From Proteromonas lacertae (lineage: Eukaryota > Sar > Bigyra > Opalinata > Proteromonadidae), in contig NGBS01000337.1 of the NCBI GenBank assembly GCA_002245135.1, forward strand, positions 1 to 57,920: DNA of 57,920 bases, given 5' to 3'. Below, one piece after another: positions 21,160 to 32,599 of this stretch. Made by a program: the position numbers and the translations under genes. How positions within the stretch are numbered: position 1 is the stretch's first letter; each line of letters starts with the position of its first letter. The notes beneath the pieces are model-generated. The model made no database searches. It saw only the letters and a list, made by a program, of their open reading frames with translations, and was not told where the DNA came from.

Positions 21160-21828
21160 ATGAATTATAGATATGATTTAGATTGTTTAAGGGGAATTGC
21201 TATGATATTAGTTTATGTTTATTATTTTAACAGTAAAATCTTATCAAATGGATATATTGGAGTTGATGTTTTCTTTATCTTATCCGGATTTGTCATTACT
21301 TCTACATATAAAAAGAATATTTCATGGAACAAATTCTATACAAAAAGAATAATAAGACTATATCCACTTCAATTGTTATGTCTTTTTGTTTTGTATGTCA
21401 AGCTTTCTTCAAATAGAATTATTAGTTATGAAAACGAAGTAAATAATATTATAAGCTGCTTATTAGGTTATTCAAACTATCATTTTTATTACATTTCATT
21501 AGATTACTTTCAGTCGTTTAATTCACCTTCAAATGTAATTCATTTCTGGTCATTGTCAGTTGAAAATCAATTCTATTTTGTTTATCCATTATTCATGTAT
21601 GTGGTTTACTATAAAAAGATTTGTTTTATAGTATATATATCATTAATATTATTATGCTTATATGAAAGTATAAATCATAGTAACTACGCTTATTATTCAT
21701 TATCTTCAAGATTTAATGAGTTTATGTTAGGTTCGATATTATCATTTCAAAATTTAATTGTATTTAGTATTAATACTAACATTCTTATAGCATTACTAAT
21801 ACTGTTATCTTTTTTAAATAGAAATTAA
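21160..21828 (+). pseudogene. Acyltransferase-3 (OafA/NolL-like) membrane protein, C-terminally truncated
   Basis: MNYRYDLDCLRGIAMILVYV is the typical N-terminus of acyltransferase-3 proteins. It is followed by GYIGVDVFFILSGFVITSTY, the RIIRLYP block, HFWSLSVENQFYFVYPLF (HxWSLxVExQF) and SLSSRFNEFMLGSILSF. These integral membrane enzymes transfer acetyl or other acyl groups to sugars of surface glycans. It has several hydrophobic helices. At 222 aa it stops well short of the usual 350-plus residues and lacks the SGNH domain. The frame ends where GC-richer debris begins (21830), so it was probably cut by rearrangement. Confidence 0.75.
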
Positions 21829-21829
21829 T

Positions 21830-22860
21830 GCTATTGATACGGTCAAGTAAGTTTTCATCGGAGATGTCAATCTTCATGAAAATGGGTAAAGTTGAACAGA
21901 CTATTAACATCAGAGGAGATCCATTGCTAGGAGAGTTACCACTACTTTTTGCAGAATTACCCAGCAAAGCCTTCTTAATATCCTCTAAGTCACTCTCAAA
22001 CACAGTACTTTGATTACTCGGTAATGTCTGACGTGTTCTTGATCGCTTCTAGCTTCATAAAGCTCCAGTAAACTCTTGATAACTAGCAACTAGACAAGGG
22101 ATATTCCATCGTATTAATTACTACTTAAAGGCAATAAACGATGTAGGGAGGAGAAGATCATCGTAATAGCCTGGAGGTGCTAGGCTGTAGGATGGTACAA
22201 GAATGATTTAAGTATCTGAAGGATGTATATAGAAATATTTGAAGTGGTGAAAGTTTATTCCTATCATGTATTCTCTATGATATCGAGGATGAATTGGAGA
22301 AGCTAGATCCTATAGATGTGTAAGGAGTTCTTTAGCTTGCTTGAGAAAGAAGAAATATTGGAACTGCATAATATATTGATTCCCGAAGGAGACAAGGATG
22401 AGGAACTGTTAAAGCAAGTAATTGAATCCATTGAATGTATCCAAAAGAACTGGTCCATCGTAGGAAGTATAAGACTCCTTACTATCATCTCCTAGGTAAA
22501 AATCCTTCCAAGTCTACATGAGCCTGATAATGCTGAAGCTCCTACAACTACTGATAGTTCCTTGCTTCTCAAGAAGTATGTTGCTGGTGTCTGCTCCCTT
22601 TATGAATCCTTGGTAGGTATATTTGATAATTGCTGTCATTGTCCACAACCACCATGAGAAGTTCCTTGTGGATGCCTGGAAGGAGATGGAGGATGCTTTC
22701 TATGATGTTCATTTACAGCTAGAGTGCTTAATCCCCACGATCATCACTGGGTATTGTATGTTACTCTTCACTACCCTTGAATATCACGATCCAGCAAAGT
22801 CGATAATAACCTGGATATTGTAAGGCATAACACTGATCTACGTAAGCTAGTAGATGATGC
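21830..22860. other. GC-richer mosaic of gene fragments
   Basis: Base composition rises sharply. A minus-strand frame (21785-22003) reads like protein (FESDLEDIKKALLGNSAKSS). From about 22468 to 22860 the plus strand resembles 46828-47340: MIIAVIVHNHHEKFLVDAWK near 22623 is the same protein as at 46980, but with internal deletions. No family recognised. Short pieces joined out of frame suggest a degenerate, rearranged gene from a different compositional background. Confidence 0.55.
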
Positions 22861-23042
22861 TGAAACAAAGAAGGAAGGTACCTGATTCCAATTGCCATCT
22901 TACAAGGAGATTACGATCACTCGGAGGATGACAATATATCTAAAACTAATTTATCTAATTATTGTTAATATATATGAAGGATGAAGATATATTATAAATT
23001 ATAATTATTGGTAAAAGTAATTCATTCGTTAAATTATTAAAA

Positions 23043-24203
23043 TCAATATATATGATATAAATGTTTAATTTTATGAATATAATCTGAGTTTAATTTCTTT
23101 TTTTCATGTAATGTATAGTCATTCCAAAATGTATTTGATATATTGTTTTCAGATGAAGACAATCTATCTCTTTTATATTTTAAATTATTAATCATTTCCT
23201 TATTACACTTAATATTGCATAAAAGCAATAAAGAAAATGAAATATGGCCATCTTCAGCAGTTCTTGTATCATAAATATCATTATACCAAATCAACATCAA
23301 CCATTTTCTGTGAATTAATAAAGGTGTTGCGCACCATTTCATTCCATTTTTTGATCCTGAATGATGTCCAAAGAATCCTTTTCCTTTTCCTTTTATTCTA
23401 TTTATCCACATCATATGAGAAGATTTATTTAGAGGAAACCAATCATCATCATATATTAAGACATTATTATTAGGTGATAATAATGAAATGAGATATCTGA
23501 AATAAAACCCAGCAGGAAAATTCACTGCATGAATGTATATAATATCCCATTGAAGATGAGGCAATTTTACTATATTTCTATCATGAACAACTATAACATG
23601 CTTAGGTGGTTTTGTTTGATTAAAAAAGCTATTCATTTGAGTCATTAAATTATTTCTTTTATAAACAGTAGTCACAATTGTATAATTGTAGTTATATTTT
23701 TCTTCCTTACATATACTTCTTTCTCTTATACTTATTTTATTATTCCTAAGAATGTTATATACATCATTATACTTACAATTTCTAAAAATATTTGTATGTA
23801 TATGTAGATATTTAAGATATGAAATATTAAAATACATACATCCATTACTTATTCTTGATTTATCAATTCTATTAAATAATTCTATCTTCATTTTGTATTT
23901 CATATCTTCACTACAAATAGTTATTATTTTTGATTTCACTATTATATTGTATAAAGGAATTAAAAATAGAATATCATCATATATTTCATTTGTTTCAATG
24001 TAATATATGTTCTTTTCAATTTTCATCTTATTTCTATTCTTTACATTATATATCACAATATAATTATCAATATACTTCCTTATATGTTTAAAACTAGTAT
24101 TGCTATTTATCTTTTCTATTATTGATATATTGTAAATACTATCACTCTTTGTAAATATTATATACATAAATAGCACAAATATTATTATATTATAATTATA
24201 CAT
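23043..24203 (-). CDS. Type II membrane glycosyltransferase with DDD motif, 386 aa
   Basis: The ATG at 24203 opens with a hydrophobic anchor (YNYNIIIFVLFMYIIF, residues 2-17). The catalytic part starts near residue 174 (YTIVTTVYKRNNLMTQMNSF, a GT-A nucleotide-binding strand), followed by FYFRYLISLL near 233 and LIYDDDWFPL near 249-258, the metal-binding DDD. The layout resembles GT-A enzymes of the Golgi lumen and the C-terminal domain of the fusion protein at 26757. The donor sugar cannot be told. Stop is TGA. It lies in the duplicated block; an identical copy is at 48434-49594. Confidence 0.7.
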   Translation of the reverse strand: MYNYNIIIFVLFMYIIFTKSDSIYNISIIEKINSNTSFKHIRKYIDNYIVIYNVKNRNKMKIEKNIYYIETNEIYDDILFLIPLYNIIVKSKIITICSEDMKYKMKIELFNRIDKSRISNGCMYFNISYLKYLHIHTNIFRNCKYNDVYNILRNNKISIRERSICKEEKYNYNYTIVTTVYKRNNLMTQMNSFFNQTKPPKHVIVVHDRNIVKLPHLQWDIIYIHAVNFPAGFYFRYLISLLSPNNNVLIYDDDWFPLNKSSHMMWINRIKGKGKGFFGHHSGSKNGMKWCATPLLIHRKWLMLIWYNDIYDTRTAEDGHISFSLLLLCNIKCNKEMINNLKYKRDRLSSSENNISNTFWNDYTLHEKKKLNSDYIHKIKHLYHIY

Positions 24204-24342
24204 TTACTTAATATAAAGTAATTATATGTGTAATAGCTTTATATGTGTTATTTATATGTAATATATATTAGCAATTTTAATTGAATTGTTTATATATATC
24301 ATTAAACTTGTTCCATTCATTATTACTTATGTAATTATAATT

Positions 24343-25737
24343 TTAATTAATTATTTTAAATTGTTTTAAAAATTTAATCTTCAATTTAGATGCAAATTGA
24401 ATTGTCAAATGATGTCTATCTGAATATACTGGACAACCTTCAATAGCATAACTACAACGACTATTAGAGCAGATATACTTATTCATATCTATATAAGATA
24501 TTCTTTCATTGTTTATAATTGGTAATTTATAAACAGATGCATTTACCCCTATAATTTTTTTAATTGTAATACATTCATAAGGATTTTTAGAGAAGTGGAA
24601 GTATCCTGAACTATGTAAACTAAGTCAGTATAATTCAACAACAAATCTATATAATTATTAAAATATGATATTCTAGGTTCTGCTATTTCTCTTGTTAAAT
24701 AATATCCTATAATAATTAGTTTAATGTTATTAAAATAATCTAACATTCTCTTGATTATTTTCATATCTTTAACAATTGCATTATATTCTCTTAAATATAT
24801 ATGGATTGGAACATAATTATTTGAAATAAGATATGGCATAGTTATATTAAACCATTGTTCTACATTAGAATCACTAATAAATAAAGCAACATTATTTATT
24901 CTTGGTTTAATGTTCTTTTTAAACGGACAATTTCCATTTTTATACCATATTTCCTTCCTTCCAGATATAATATCATCCCTATTATATGATACTATATTAT
25001 TTGGCGCTATATATAAATGCATCTTAATCATATTAATAGAATGCTGAATTAAAACTATTAATAATCCATGACATATTGTAAGAAATAATATTTGATATGG
25101 TAAATATACTATTTTAAATCTTATTGGGTTTTCATAATATTTGGTAGATAAAAATGATATTAATTCGATATTCTGTAAAAAGAAAGTTGATAATAGAAGA
25201 ATAAACAAAATATATATTACTCTTCTTGTTGTTCTAGTATAAGATTGTTTTATAGCTATAATTCCATATAAAAATTCCCATATTCTAGAAAATAATGAGA
25301 AATATGAATAACTATGATGATAATGACATTCTATGGCTGCATATAAAAAACTGGTTATATAAACTATACTAAATAGTTAATGAAAAAAGGAAACAATAAA
25401 TAAAATTGATGGTTTTTCACTTAGTGATAAATAATCTGTGGAAAGATAAATGTATCTGATATTTGAAATAGAAAGATCAACACTTAATATATCTAAATAC
25501 AATGTCTTTTGATATACAATATTCATTTTAGAAGCTATATACATTGCAACAATCAATACTATAAATGAAACAGGTATTAATCTCATTCCTCTATGCAAAT
25601 GATTAAGAATGAAAGAATAAGAATATATCTACACCTAAATACCCAGATGATAAATAATTTTTGTTATAATGATATAAAAATACAGAAATAAGACAAATTC
25701 CTCTTATAACTTGAATATCATTTCTATAACTACTCAT
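24343..25737 (-). pseudogene. OafA-like acyltransferase with SGNH domain, degraded
   Basis: From the ATG at 25737 the frame gives MSSYRNDIQVIRGICLISVF and GYLGVDIF, the acyltransferase-3 N-terminus. A stop and a gap follow, then hydrophobic segments (25377-25598), RIWEFLYGIIAIK near 25290, and from about 25208 a C-terminal domain with ALFISDSNVEQWFN (the GDS-like block I of SGNH hydrolases). A one-base shift near 24590 leads to a final frame with CPVYSDRHHLT (the DxxH block V) that ends in TAA at 24343. This is the full acyltransferase plus SGNH plan of OafA-type glycan O-acylases, broken by at least three lesions. The repeat copy at 49734-51128 has the same lesions. Confidence 0.7.
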
Positions 25738-25767
25738 CTTAAAAATGTTATATATGATTTTTACTAA

Positions 25768-26731
25768 TTAGTTATTTAAAGAATGTTTGCCAAGTTCTTT
25801 TTTACCTAAAACACATACACCATACGGATCAGATTTAATACTTTGTCTAATATATATATCTAATTTTAATTGTTCTAATAACTTATATACTTCATAATTT
25901 TCTTTAATAACCCCATCTTTATAATGATAATAAATTGGTAACACCTTGTATCCTATTTCACTTAGAATATATTTTAATGCATAATATGAAAAATATATGA
26001 AATGTCCTCCTTTTGTCTGAAATTTAATTGCTTCATCTTTACTACTATAATACTTACTTTTATAAAAAATTCATATCTAAAACACATAGTATAAAATAAC
26101 CACCTTCTTTCTGCATAAATTTAATATTTTCAAATACGATCCATATTAATTCAGGATGAATATGTTCAAGTACATGATTGGCTAATATTGTATTAAATGT
26201 CTCCTTTGGTATATATTGAGTTATTTCAAATCTATTTGTTAAATCCAACTGATCTTGATCAGTTGAAATATATCCTGGAAAATATTTATCTTTATGCCCT
26301 AAAGAATGACCACTTCCTAAAACTAAATTATTTTCTATATTATTTCTAATATTTTTGTAAATTTCATCTCTGACCTTTTTCTTTTTTCTATTAGAATTAT
26401 ATGGAGATATGTCTGGTATGCTTTTAATTAATTTTCTAATCACACATTTATCATCGAATTTAATATATGAAAGTGGTATATTTTCAAGCATCCTAAAAAT
26501 AAAGATATAAATATTACTTATATTTGGTATTTCTTCTAAACACAGAAAATATAAAATTATATATGATTCTACTTCATTTGAGCACCAATCATTTTTAGAT
26601 ATGTTGTATTTCTTTATATATTCTTTATTTATGCTTTCTGATAATTTTGATTTTATTGAACAAAAATAATAATAGTTTATGTTAATAAATGCAATAATTA
26701 TGATAAGATAATATATAATTAATTTAATCAT
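25768..26731 (-). pseudogene. SAM-dependent methyltransferase, one frameshift
   Basis: It starts at 26731 with a membrane anchor (LIIYYLIIIIAFININYYYF). NLVLGSGHSLGHKDKYFPGY near residue 135 is the SAM-binding motif I region, STDQDQLDLT follows, and ILANHVLEHIHPELIW near 182 is the methyltransferase type 11 motif with VLEH. The frame stops at 26060 and continues one base shifted from about 26055 (SSKDEAIKFQTKGGHFIYFS) to a TAG at 25768. Without the shift it would be about 320 aa. Likely substrate is a glycan, judging from the neighbours and the luminal topology. The start lies 25 bases from the divergent epimerase gene. Confidence 0.65.
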
Positions 26732-26756
26732 TAATCATCATTTTTCTGATTGTATC

Positions 26757-28946
26757 ATGAGATCAATATTTTTATTAGTTTATTTTATATATATAACTAT
26801 ATTATTACTTGTAACAATAAATATAAACGAGATATTTTACCCAAAGAAGACAAACTTCTTTAACAAAAATAAAACAATTATATGTTTTGTATTTGGTACA
26901 AGGCCAGAAATTATAAAGATAGCTCCTATTATAAAATCTTTTAAACTATTTAATAAATTAATAGATATTGTTACAATTTTTACAGGTCAACATGAAGATA
27001 TATCGGAAGATATATTATTACTCTTTAATATATTTCCTACCTACAAATTAAAAGTCATGAAAAAAAATCAGTCTTTGGCATTGCTAACAACTGCATTATT
27101 ATACAAAATAAATTACATTTATAATATTGTAAATCCATCTCTTGTTATTGTGCAAGGTGATACAACTAGCGCTATGGTTGGAGCATTATGTGCTTTTTAT
27201 ATGAATATACCTGTGGCTCATATTGAAGCAGGATTAAGAACTTATAAAATAAATTCTCCATTTCCAGAAGAAATGAATAGACAAATAATAAGCAAACTAT
27301 CTTCATATCATTTTGCAGCTACTATATTTAATGTACAAAATTTGAATAAAGATTGTTTATCTTCTTCTGAAATATATTTAGTGGGAAATACAGTAATTGA
27401 TTCGCTACATTATATATTATCTAAAGGAATAAAAAATAGAATTTATGTGGCTTATTATAAAAATATTATACTCTTCACTATGCATAGAAGAGAAAATAAA
27501 CACTATTATTATGATATATTAAAAACAATTATTAGAATTGTTAAAGAAAATAATGATACAATAGTGTTATATCCAATTCATCCAAATCCATATGTAATTC
27601 AAGCAATTTTACAAGTAATTCCTATGAATTTATACCTTATGATGATTAAGTCAAAAGTTATTGAAGATATTCAATACAAGCATTTGAATAGATTAAAATT
27701 GTTTAAACCGCTATCATATTCTGAAATAATTCATCTTATTAATATATCTACATTAGTAGTTACTGATTCGGGAGGAATACAAGAGGAAGCAGTAAGCCTA
27801 GGGAAGAAGTTATTAATACTGAGAGAGAATACAGAAAGATACGAAGCTGTTTACTATGGAGCAGCAAAATTAATAGGCGTAAAGAGTGAAAACATATATT
27901 CAAATATTAAATGCGTTATAAAAAATGAACAATGTGATAATTTAATCACTTCCACAGCAATATATGGTAAAGGAAATACTAGTAGTATGATTGTCAAAAT
28001 ATTAATCAATAAAATTCCTTATAAACTAAATTATTTTACCTCAAAATGTAATTCAATGAAAAAAGTGTATGACATTATATATGTCATTACAGTATGGAAA
28101 AGAATGAATTACTGTTGGCAATTGGAATTGATATTAAAACAAAAGTATTTAAAGAATTATAATATTTTGATAGTGATTTATCAAAATGGAAATCATATCA
28201 ATAGTGTTGATTATTCTAATTATACCTCTGCAAAACAGAATATATATATACATTATATACATTCTACAATAGAAACAGGATATTTTGCTAGATTCTTAGT
28301 GCCTTTACTATTTAATGTGAATGATTATTCATATTTTTTCATTATTGATGATGATATTAGGTGGGGAAATATGTACTTTCAAAATATGCTTGAATTAGTA
28401 GAAAAAGGATATTTAGCAACACGAAATGGAAGATTAATAGATAAAAATGGAAATTATAAAGTAATTTCATTCAGTAAACTAAAAGGAATACCAATATTGT
28501 ATAACACACATATAGAGTATGATTTTGGAGGACATATATGGGGAGGTAAAATAGAATGGTTAAGAGTATTATGGAATCACCCTCCACCATTTTTTGATAC
28601 ATGCGAAGATATATGGATTAGTGTTGTATTATTTACTTTTTTAGGAATTAGAACTGCAACGCCTAAGTGTACTAATATTACATTTTACTCTATTGGAGAA
28701 ATATGTGCATGTGATGATTATTCTAATAAACATGAAAGTGGAATTATTGGAAATAATATTAATGATGACAAAAACTATAGAGAGTTTAGAATAAAACACA
28801 TTAAACTAATAATGAATATATATAATTACGCTCCTCTTTATAGTAATACCACCTTGTTTAATGTAATTAAAACGAAATATTATATATTAAATAATAGCTT
28901 AACAATTATAGATGAAATGAAATTATGCAAATCATGGATTGGTTAA
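26757..28946 (+). CDS. UDP-GlcNAc 2-epimerase fused to a DDD glycosyltransferase, 729 aa
   Basis: Residues 1-25 form a membrane anchor. Residues 40-420 are a non-hydrolysing UDP-N-acetylglucosamine 2-epimerase (WecB type): FGTRPE at 46-51, TGQHED at 76-81, QGDTTSA at 133-139, HIEAGLRT at 155-162, PEEMNR at 170-175, TMHRREN at 241-247, PIHPNP at 273-278 and TDSGGIQEEA at 336-345. These match the catalytic set that makes UDP-ManNAc. Residues 437-729 form a glycosyltransferase-like domain (IIYVITVWKRMN, then FARFLVPLLF and FIIDDDIRWG near 530) related to the protein at 23043. Making and transferring the sugar in one membrane-anchored protein is plausible. The frame is intact and ends in TAA. Confidence 0.8.
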   Translation: MRSIFLLVYFIYITILLLVTININEIFYPKKTNFFNKNKTIICFVFGTRPEIIKIAPIIKSFKLFNKLIDIVTIFTGQHEDISEDILLLFNIFPTYKLKVMKKNQSLALLTTALLYKINYIYNIVNPSLVIVQGDTTSAMVGALCAFYMNIPVAHIEAGLRTYKINSPFPEEMNRQIISKLSSYHFAATIFNVQNLNKDCLSSSEIYLVGNTVIDSLHYILSKGIKNRIYVAYYKNIILFTMHRRENKHYYYDILKTIIRIVKENNDTIVLYPIHPNPYVIQAILQVIPMNLYLMMIKSKVIEDIQYKHLNRLKLFKPLSYSEIIHLINISTLVVTDSGGIQEEAVSLGKKLLILRENTERYEAVYYGAAKLIGVKSENIYSNIKCVIKNEQCDNLITSTAIYGKGNTSSMIVKILINKIPYKLNYFTSKCNSMKKVYDIIYVITVWKRMNYCWQLELILKQKYLKNYNILIVIYQNGNHINSVDYSNYTSAKQNIYIHYIHSTIETGYFARFLVPLLFNVNDYSYFFIIDDDIRWGNMYFQNMLELVEKGYLATRNGRLIDKNGNYKVISFSKLKGIPILYNTHIEYDFGGHIWGGKIEWLRVLWNHPPPFFDTCEDIWISVVLFTFLGIRTATPKCTNITFYSIGEICACDDYSNKHESGIIGNNINDDKNYREFRIKHIKLIMNIYNYAPLYSNTTLFNVIKTKYYILNNSLTIIDEMKLCKSWIG

Positions 28947-28972
28947 GTATAAAAATACTGTGAAGTATTTTT

Positions 28973-29863
28973 CTATGTAAGGTCATAAATTTTTGTTAAA
29001 AAGTTAAATCTATTATCACAAGGTAAAGGTAATAAATCTCTATCATAATCAACTATTTCTAATTTATTTTTCCTAAATATGTCTAAGTGTTTTTTAATAC
29101 TATGTATAATGTAATTTCGATTAGTATATGGAGGTTTATTATATTCAGTATGTGAAAAACTTTTAAGTTTATTTTGAATTGATGTAATGTTGTTATAACA
29201 ATATGAGCAGTGAGTTAGAGAAGGAAATATTGGAATTGAATAATTTTTCAATAATTTAAATCGATTCTTTCTATAATATTCTACATTTGTATTACAATAC
29301 CATGCATTTAAGACAATAACACCTGCCCAATAGATGTAAAATCTATGCCTGTAATTATAGTAATACATATATCCACTTAATACATATAATTTATTTGGAG
29401 GATTATCAATAATATATTTCAATGCTTTAGTTGTAGGAATTTCATCTATATCACTTATAAAGATTATTGAATTATTTTTTATTTCTTTTACTGTTTTTAT
29501 TGCCTCGCATATTTTATTTCTTTGATATATTTCTCTACACCAGCTGTTATTACAATTTGAAGGATGAGTTATGTTATAGAGAATTATTTTCTTTCTGTAT
29601 TTATATATGTAAGATTCAAAAGGGGAAAAACTAACTTTAAGTGGAAAACCAGAGAATGTAGTGTTTGCTAGTATAATCACAAAATAATCTATAAAAACAG
29701 CCATTCTAGTTAATCTTATACCCAACATTAATGACTCTTGAAAATATATAAATGAATCAATGATAATTACTTTACTATTACTTTTACTACTCTTTTGAAA
29801 TTTTATGATATTATATATAATAAAAATAAATATTACAGCAATATAAATTCTATATATACCCAT
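28973..29863 (-). CDS. GT17 family N-acetylglucosaminyltransferase-like protein, 296 aa
   Basis: It has an N-terminal anchor (IYIAVIFIFIIYNI). IIIDSFIYFQESLMLGIRL near residue 33 matches the D-x-F-x-F-x-E-x-x-x-L-x-x-RL start of GT17, the family of bisecting GlcNAc transferase MGAT3. Next come FVIILANTTFSG at 61-72, FISDIDEIP at 135-143 (the acidic metal-binding motif), and THCSYCYNNITSIQNKLKSF, which corresponds to the Cys-rich HCS-C segment of GT17. The stop is TAG. It is convergent with the epimerase fusion gene 27 bases away. It would act in the secretory pathway on protein-linked glycans; the acceptor is unknown. Confidence 0.75.
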   Translation of the reverse strand: MGIYRIYIAVIFIFIIYNIIKFQKSSKSNSKVIIIDSFIYFQESLMLGIRLTRMAVFIDYFVIILANTTFSGFPLKVSFSPFESYIYKYRKKIILYNITHPSNCNNSWCREIYQRNKICEAIKTVKEIKNNSIIFISDIDEIPTTKALKYIIDNPPNKLYVLSGYMYYYNYRHRFYIYWAGVIVLNAWYCNTNVEYYRKNRFKLLKNYSIPIFPSLTHCSYCYNNITSIQNKLKSFSHTEYNKPPYTNRNYIIHSIKKHLDIFRKNKLEIVDYDRDLLPLPCDNRFNFLTKIYDLT

Positions 29864-30512
29864 TTTATTTTAATACTATTATTTTATAAATACCCTTAGT
29901 AGTTTTTATTTATATATCTATTTTATGCTAAAATTTACAATCTAGTTTATTATTTGTTTCTTAGAAATGATTATTAGAAATGGTTTTAAAGCAAATATTA
30001 TAATAATCTATATCATTAATATTTCTAAAATTTATCTAAATAGAAGGTAAATAATTATTAATTATGGTTAAATCATTATTTTTGTCAGTTTTTCTTCTTT
30101 TGAGAAATATCAACTTTTGAGAAATTAAGCATTTAACGTTCTTTTGCATGACATGATGAAATAAAAAAGCTTGAAGAGAAATTAATCTTGGATTAATTTC
30201 AAAGTTTATATTCATAGCTTCTATTTTATATTAGATTTTTATAAACATATTATAAAACAATCTACTCATCTAGTTTTGTTGTTATCTTTACAAATACTTG
30301 TTTACTATCCAACAAAATAATGATGGTTTACCATTTTTTATTCAAAAGACAAAACATAAGCATTTACAAATAAGAAATTATGAAAGAAAATATCGAAGTT
30401 TATTCATTTTAAAAAGACAGGTTATTCTACTTCCCTGTAAACTTATTGAATTTAAGCTCCGTAGTTCACTTGTTTAAGCTCCTCCATCTTCTTCCGCACG
30501 TCCGAGACGTCG
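29864..30512. other. Non-coding AT-rich gap
   Basis: I see no gene or structured repeat in 29864-30420. From about 30440 the composition becomes GC-richer. The minus strand of 30449-30530 reads like a protein C-terminus (TDVSDVRKKMEELKQVNYGA-stop), possibly a coiled-coil end. Confidence 0.5.
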
Positions 30513-30836
30513 GTGTCTTTATCCAGCTGGTATGTAAAGGCTGCTAAGGTGGAGATAACACTTTACGTTCCCCTTGAAGATGGAAATGGTCACTATCGCA
30601 TGGTATCTGAAACAGAGCATATCGTGGGAGTAACAATATGCTTAACGATCTTCCATGACAGAGAAAAAGAAAAACTTTGCCTGGAAGGATTGACGCGATT
30701 GCTATTCTCTGTTAGTGAAGTTAATAACAATATGTCTTGCACGGCATCGTCTTCCTTATCATTTCATCTCCCCGATAGTTTCATCGATAAGTATTGTTGT
30801 GCGCTGTTGAGCCGATCTCATCATATAATTAACTAA
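30449..30836. pseudogene. GC-richer gene fragments of unknown identity
   Basis: On the plus strand 30513-30836 encodes a protein-like frame (VEITLYVPLEDGNGHYRMVS, then TRLLFSVSEV) without a clear start. On the minus strand 30449-30560 encodes VISTLAAFTYQLDKDTDVSD and the coiled-coil-like end above. The composition differs from the surrounding AT-rich genes. I cannot tell which strand was originally coding. Confidence 0.35.
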
Positions 30837-31270
30837 TATCATTTTTATCTTAGTTATAGAGAGTTAGTTACAAATATATAGTTAGGTCTATGATATATAT
30901 AACTTGTGCCGATATCAACTGTTAGGTCAACATAAGTAATATTATTATATATTCCATTACTACCACTTATATGTATTGTTAATATAAAATATCTGAAAAT
31001 AAATCATAATGGTTCATTAGATAAATGAAAAAATAAAACTAAATTCCTTAAAAATTTTACCCCTAAATTTGTTCAAAATTTGATTATCTCTACAATAAAT
31101 AATTCATGGTAAATTTAACTATTCAATTTTAATAATTAAATACATATCTATGTTTTTAGATAAAAAAAATATATACAAAACAAATTAATAAAGATCATTT
31201 ACAAAAATTACTAATTTCTATATTTCATAAACAATATATAAATATTCATTTAGAACTAAATATATATATC
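30837..31270. other. Non-coding AT-rich gap
   Basis: No open frame of note and no recognisable repeat. It ends at the left inverted repeat of the unit at 31271. Confidence 0.5.
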
Positions 31271-31394
31271 TCATATACAAAATATCAGCTTCATAATCCT
31301 TCAGCGTCCTCAATGGCGCATGAAAAGCTTACCTTCACTATAAGACCGTAAAACGTACTCCAGGTTAATCATCGATGATCCTCCAGGTAAGAAG

Positions 31395-32580
31395 ATGAAA
31401 TGATTAGGATGGAATGAAGAGCAAGGATTGAGCTCAGCTAAGGAGATGTATTATCTAATGTTCAACATGAAGTTCCTACCTCCTGGAAGAAGCTAAGTGC
31501 TGCACTCAACAACTGTGCATTCGTATCAACTAAGGATATCGATATTGATCCCGTAAAGCCCTTCAAGTTCCTGATGGATGCGAGTATGCTGAGAGTTGGA
31601 GTAGGCTTTGATACTACCTGTAAAGAGAAGATTATCATTCAAGGACCCGATCGCTTACAACAGTCCACGTATTACGGGATTCATGACTCCCGAGAAGACT
31701 GGGTGAACTCCTTGAGTCTCTTGTTGGAGTCTTACTTTGGAAGGCGTGATATGTATGAGTCTGAGGATGTGGAAGGTAACAAGGTTAAGATGTTTCACTT
31801 CCTAAAGCAGCCAGCTGTTTACTTCAACTACGAGAAGATCCGAGACAAGGGAATGGTACTTATAGTATTCGGAGGAGTTACTAGTGGGGCAACTCCTCTG
31901 AAGGAGCTTCATCACTCTATCCGACTAGTCCTGGATGATCTCATCAGTAAGCCTTTGGAGATGCAAAGTCAGTGGTAATGTCCGAAGATCCGCAGAGATA
32001 GCCTTTGGAGAACATCATGATGAAGAGTTCCTTAATCTCAAGGACTATGATCTCAACCCAGACAGAAGCTCCTTTGGATGGGCATCCAACAACAGTGTCT
32101 TTGTAGTCAAAGGAATGGACTGTAACAATGTAAGTGAGCATTTACAGAAGAATGGAGAGCCTGTTATCTGCTGGTTGAAGAACATGCAAGAGTATGGCTA
32201 GGTGATCCCAAGAATAAGAAGAACCAAAGAGTTCTCGGTGTTAATCCTTGCCTAGAGCAATCGCTGGAGTCTTATGAGATGTGTTGCCTGGTAGAGACGT
32301 TTCCTTATCGTCATCATAATCTAGGATAGTTCTTAAGGACATTGAAGTTTGCTTACCTATATGCCAAGACTGTGACTCTGGGAATGACTCACTGGCCAGA
32401 GACCAACAGAGTGATGTTAAGGAATAGAAGGATCGAATGCAGTATCAGTGGGATAGCACAGTTCATTGATAAGTACGGAGTTGATATTCTCAAGACTTGG
32501 ACGGAAGAAGGCTATTCCACAACCTCTCATGAAAGAGAAGCTCGAAAAAATGTCAAAAAGTATAGTACAATACTTGTGAT
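31395..32580 (+). pseudogene. Adenosylcobalamin-dependent (class II) ribonucleotide reductase, broken
   Basis: Scattered frames give the hallmarks in order. EEQGLSSAKEMYYLMFNMKF then LPPGR lies near 31415-31495. LNNCAFVST with the redox Cys lies near 31510-31535. MDASMLRVGVGFDT and REDWVNSLSLLLESYFGRRD are in 31574-31978. SGNVRRSAEIAFG is near 31975-32010, GWASNNSVF near 32075, NPCLEQSLESYEMCC (catalytic Cys-x-Glu loop) near 32244-32288, and AKTVTLGMTHWPETNRVMLR near 32365. These match the monomeric B12-dependent ribonucleoside triphosphate reductase type, which makes deoxyribonucleotides. Several frameshifts separate the pieces. It is clearly GC-richer than its neighbours. Confidence 0.8.
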
Positions 32581-32599
32581 ATAAGTGAAAATATTCATG

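Larger units (their letters stand above)
22861..26047 (+). repeat. 3187 bp direct repeat, copy 1
   Basis: It matches 48252-51438 at a constant offset of 25391, with no difference in the encoded proteins compared. It contains a glycosyltransferase gene, a broken acyltransferase gene and the end of a methyltransferase gene. The left boundary is near TGAAACA and the right boundary after TACTACTA. Confidence 0.9.

Noticed and set aside
23237-24003. Plus-strand frames opposite the DDD glycosyltransferase (also 48628-49394)
   Set aside because: Shadows of a well-supported minus-strand gene; repeated only because the whole block is repeated.
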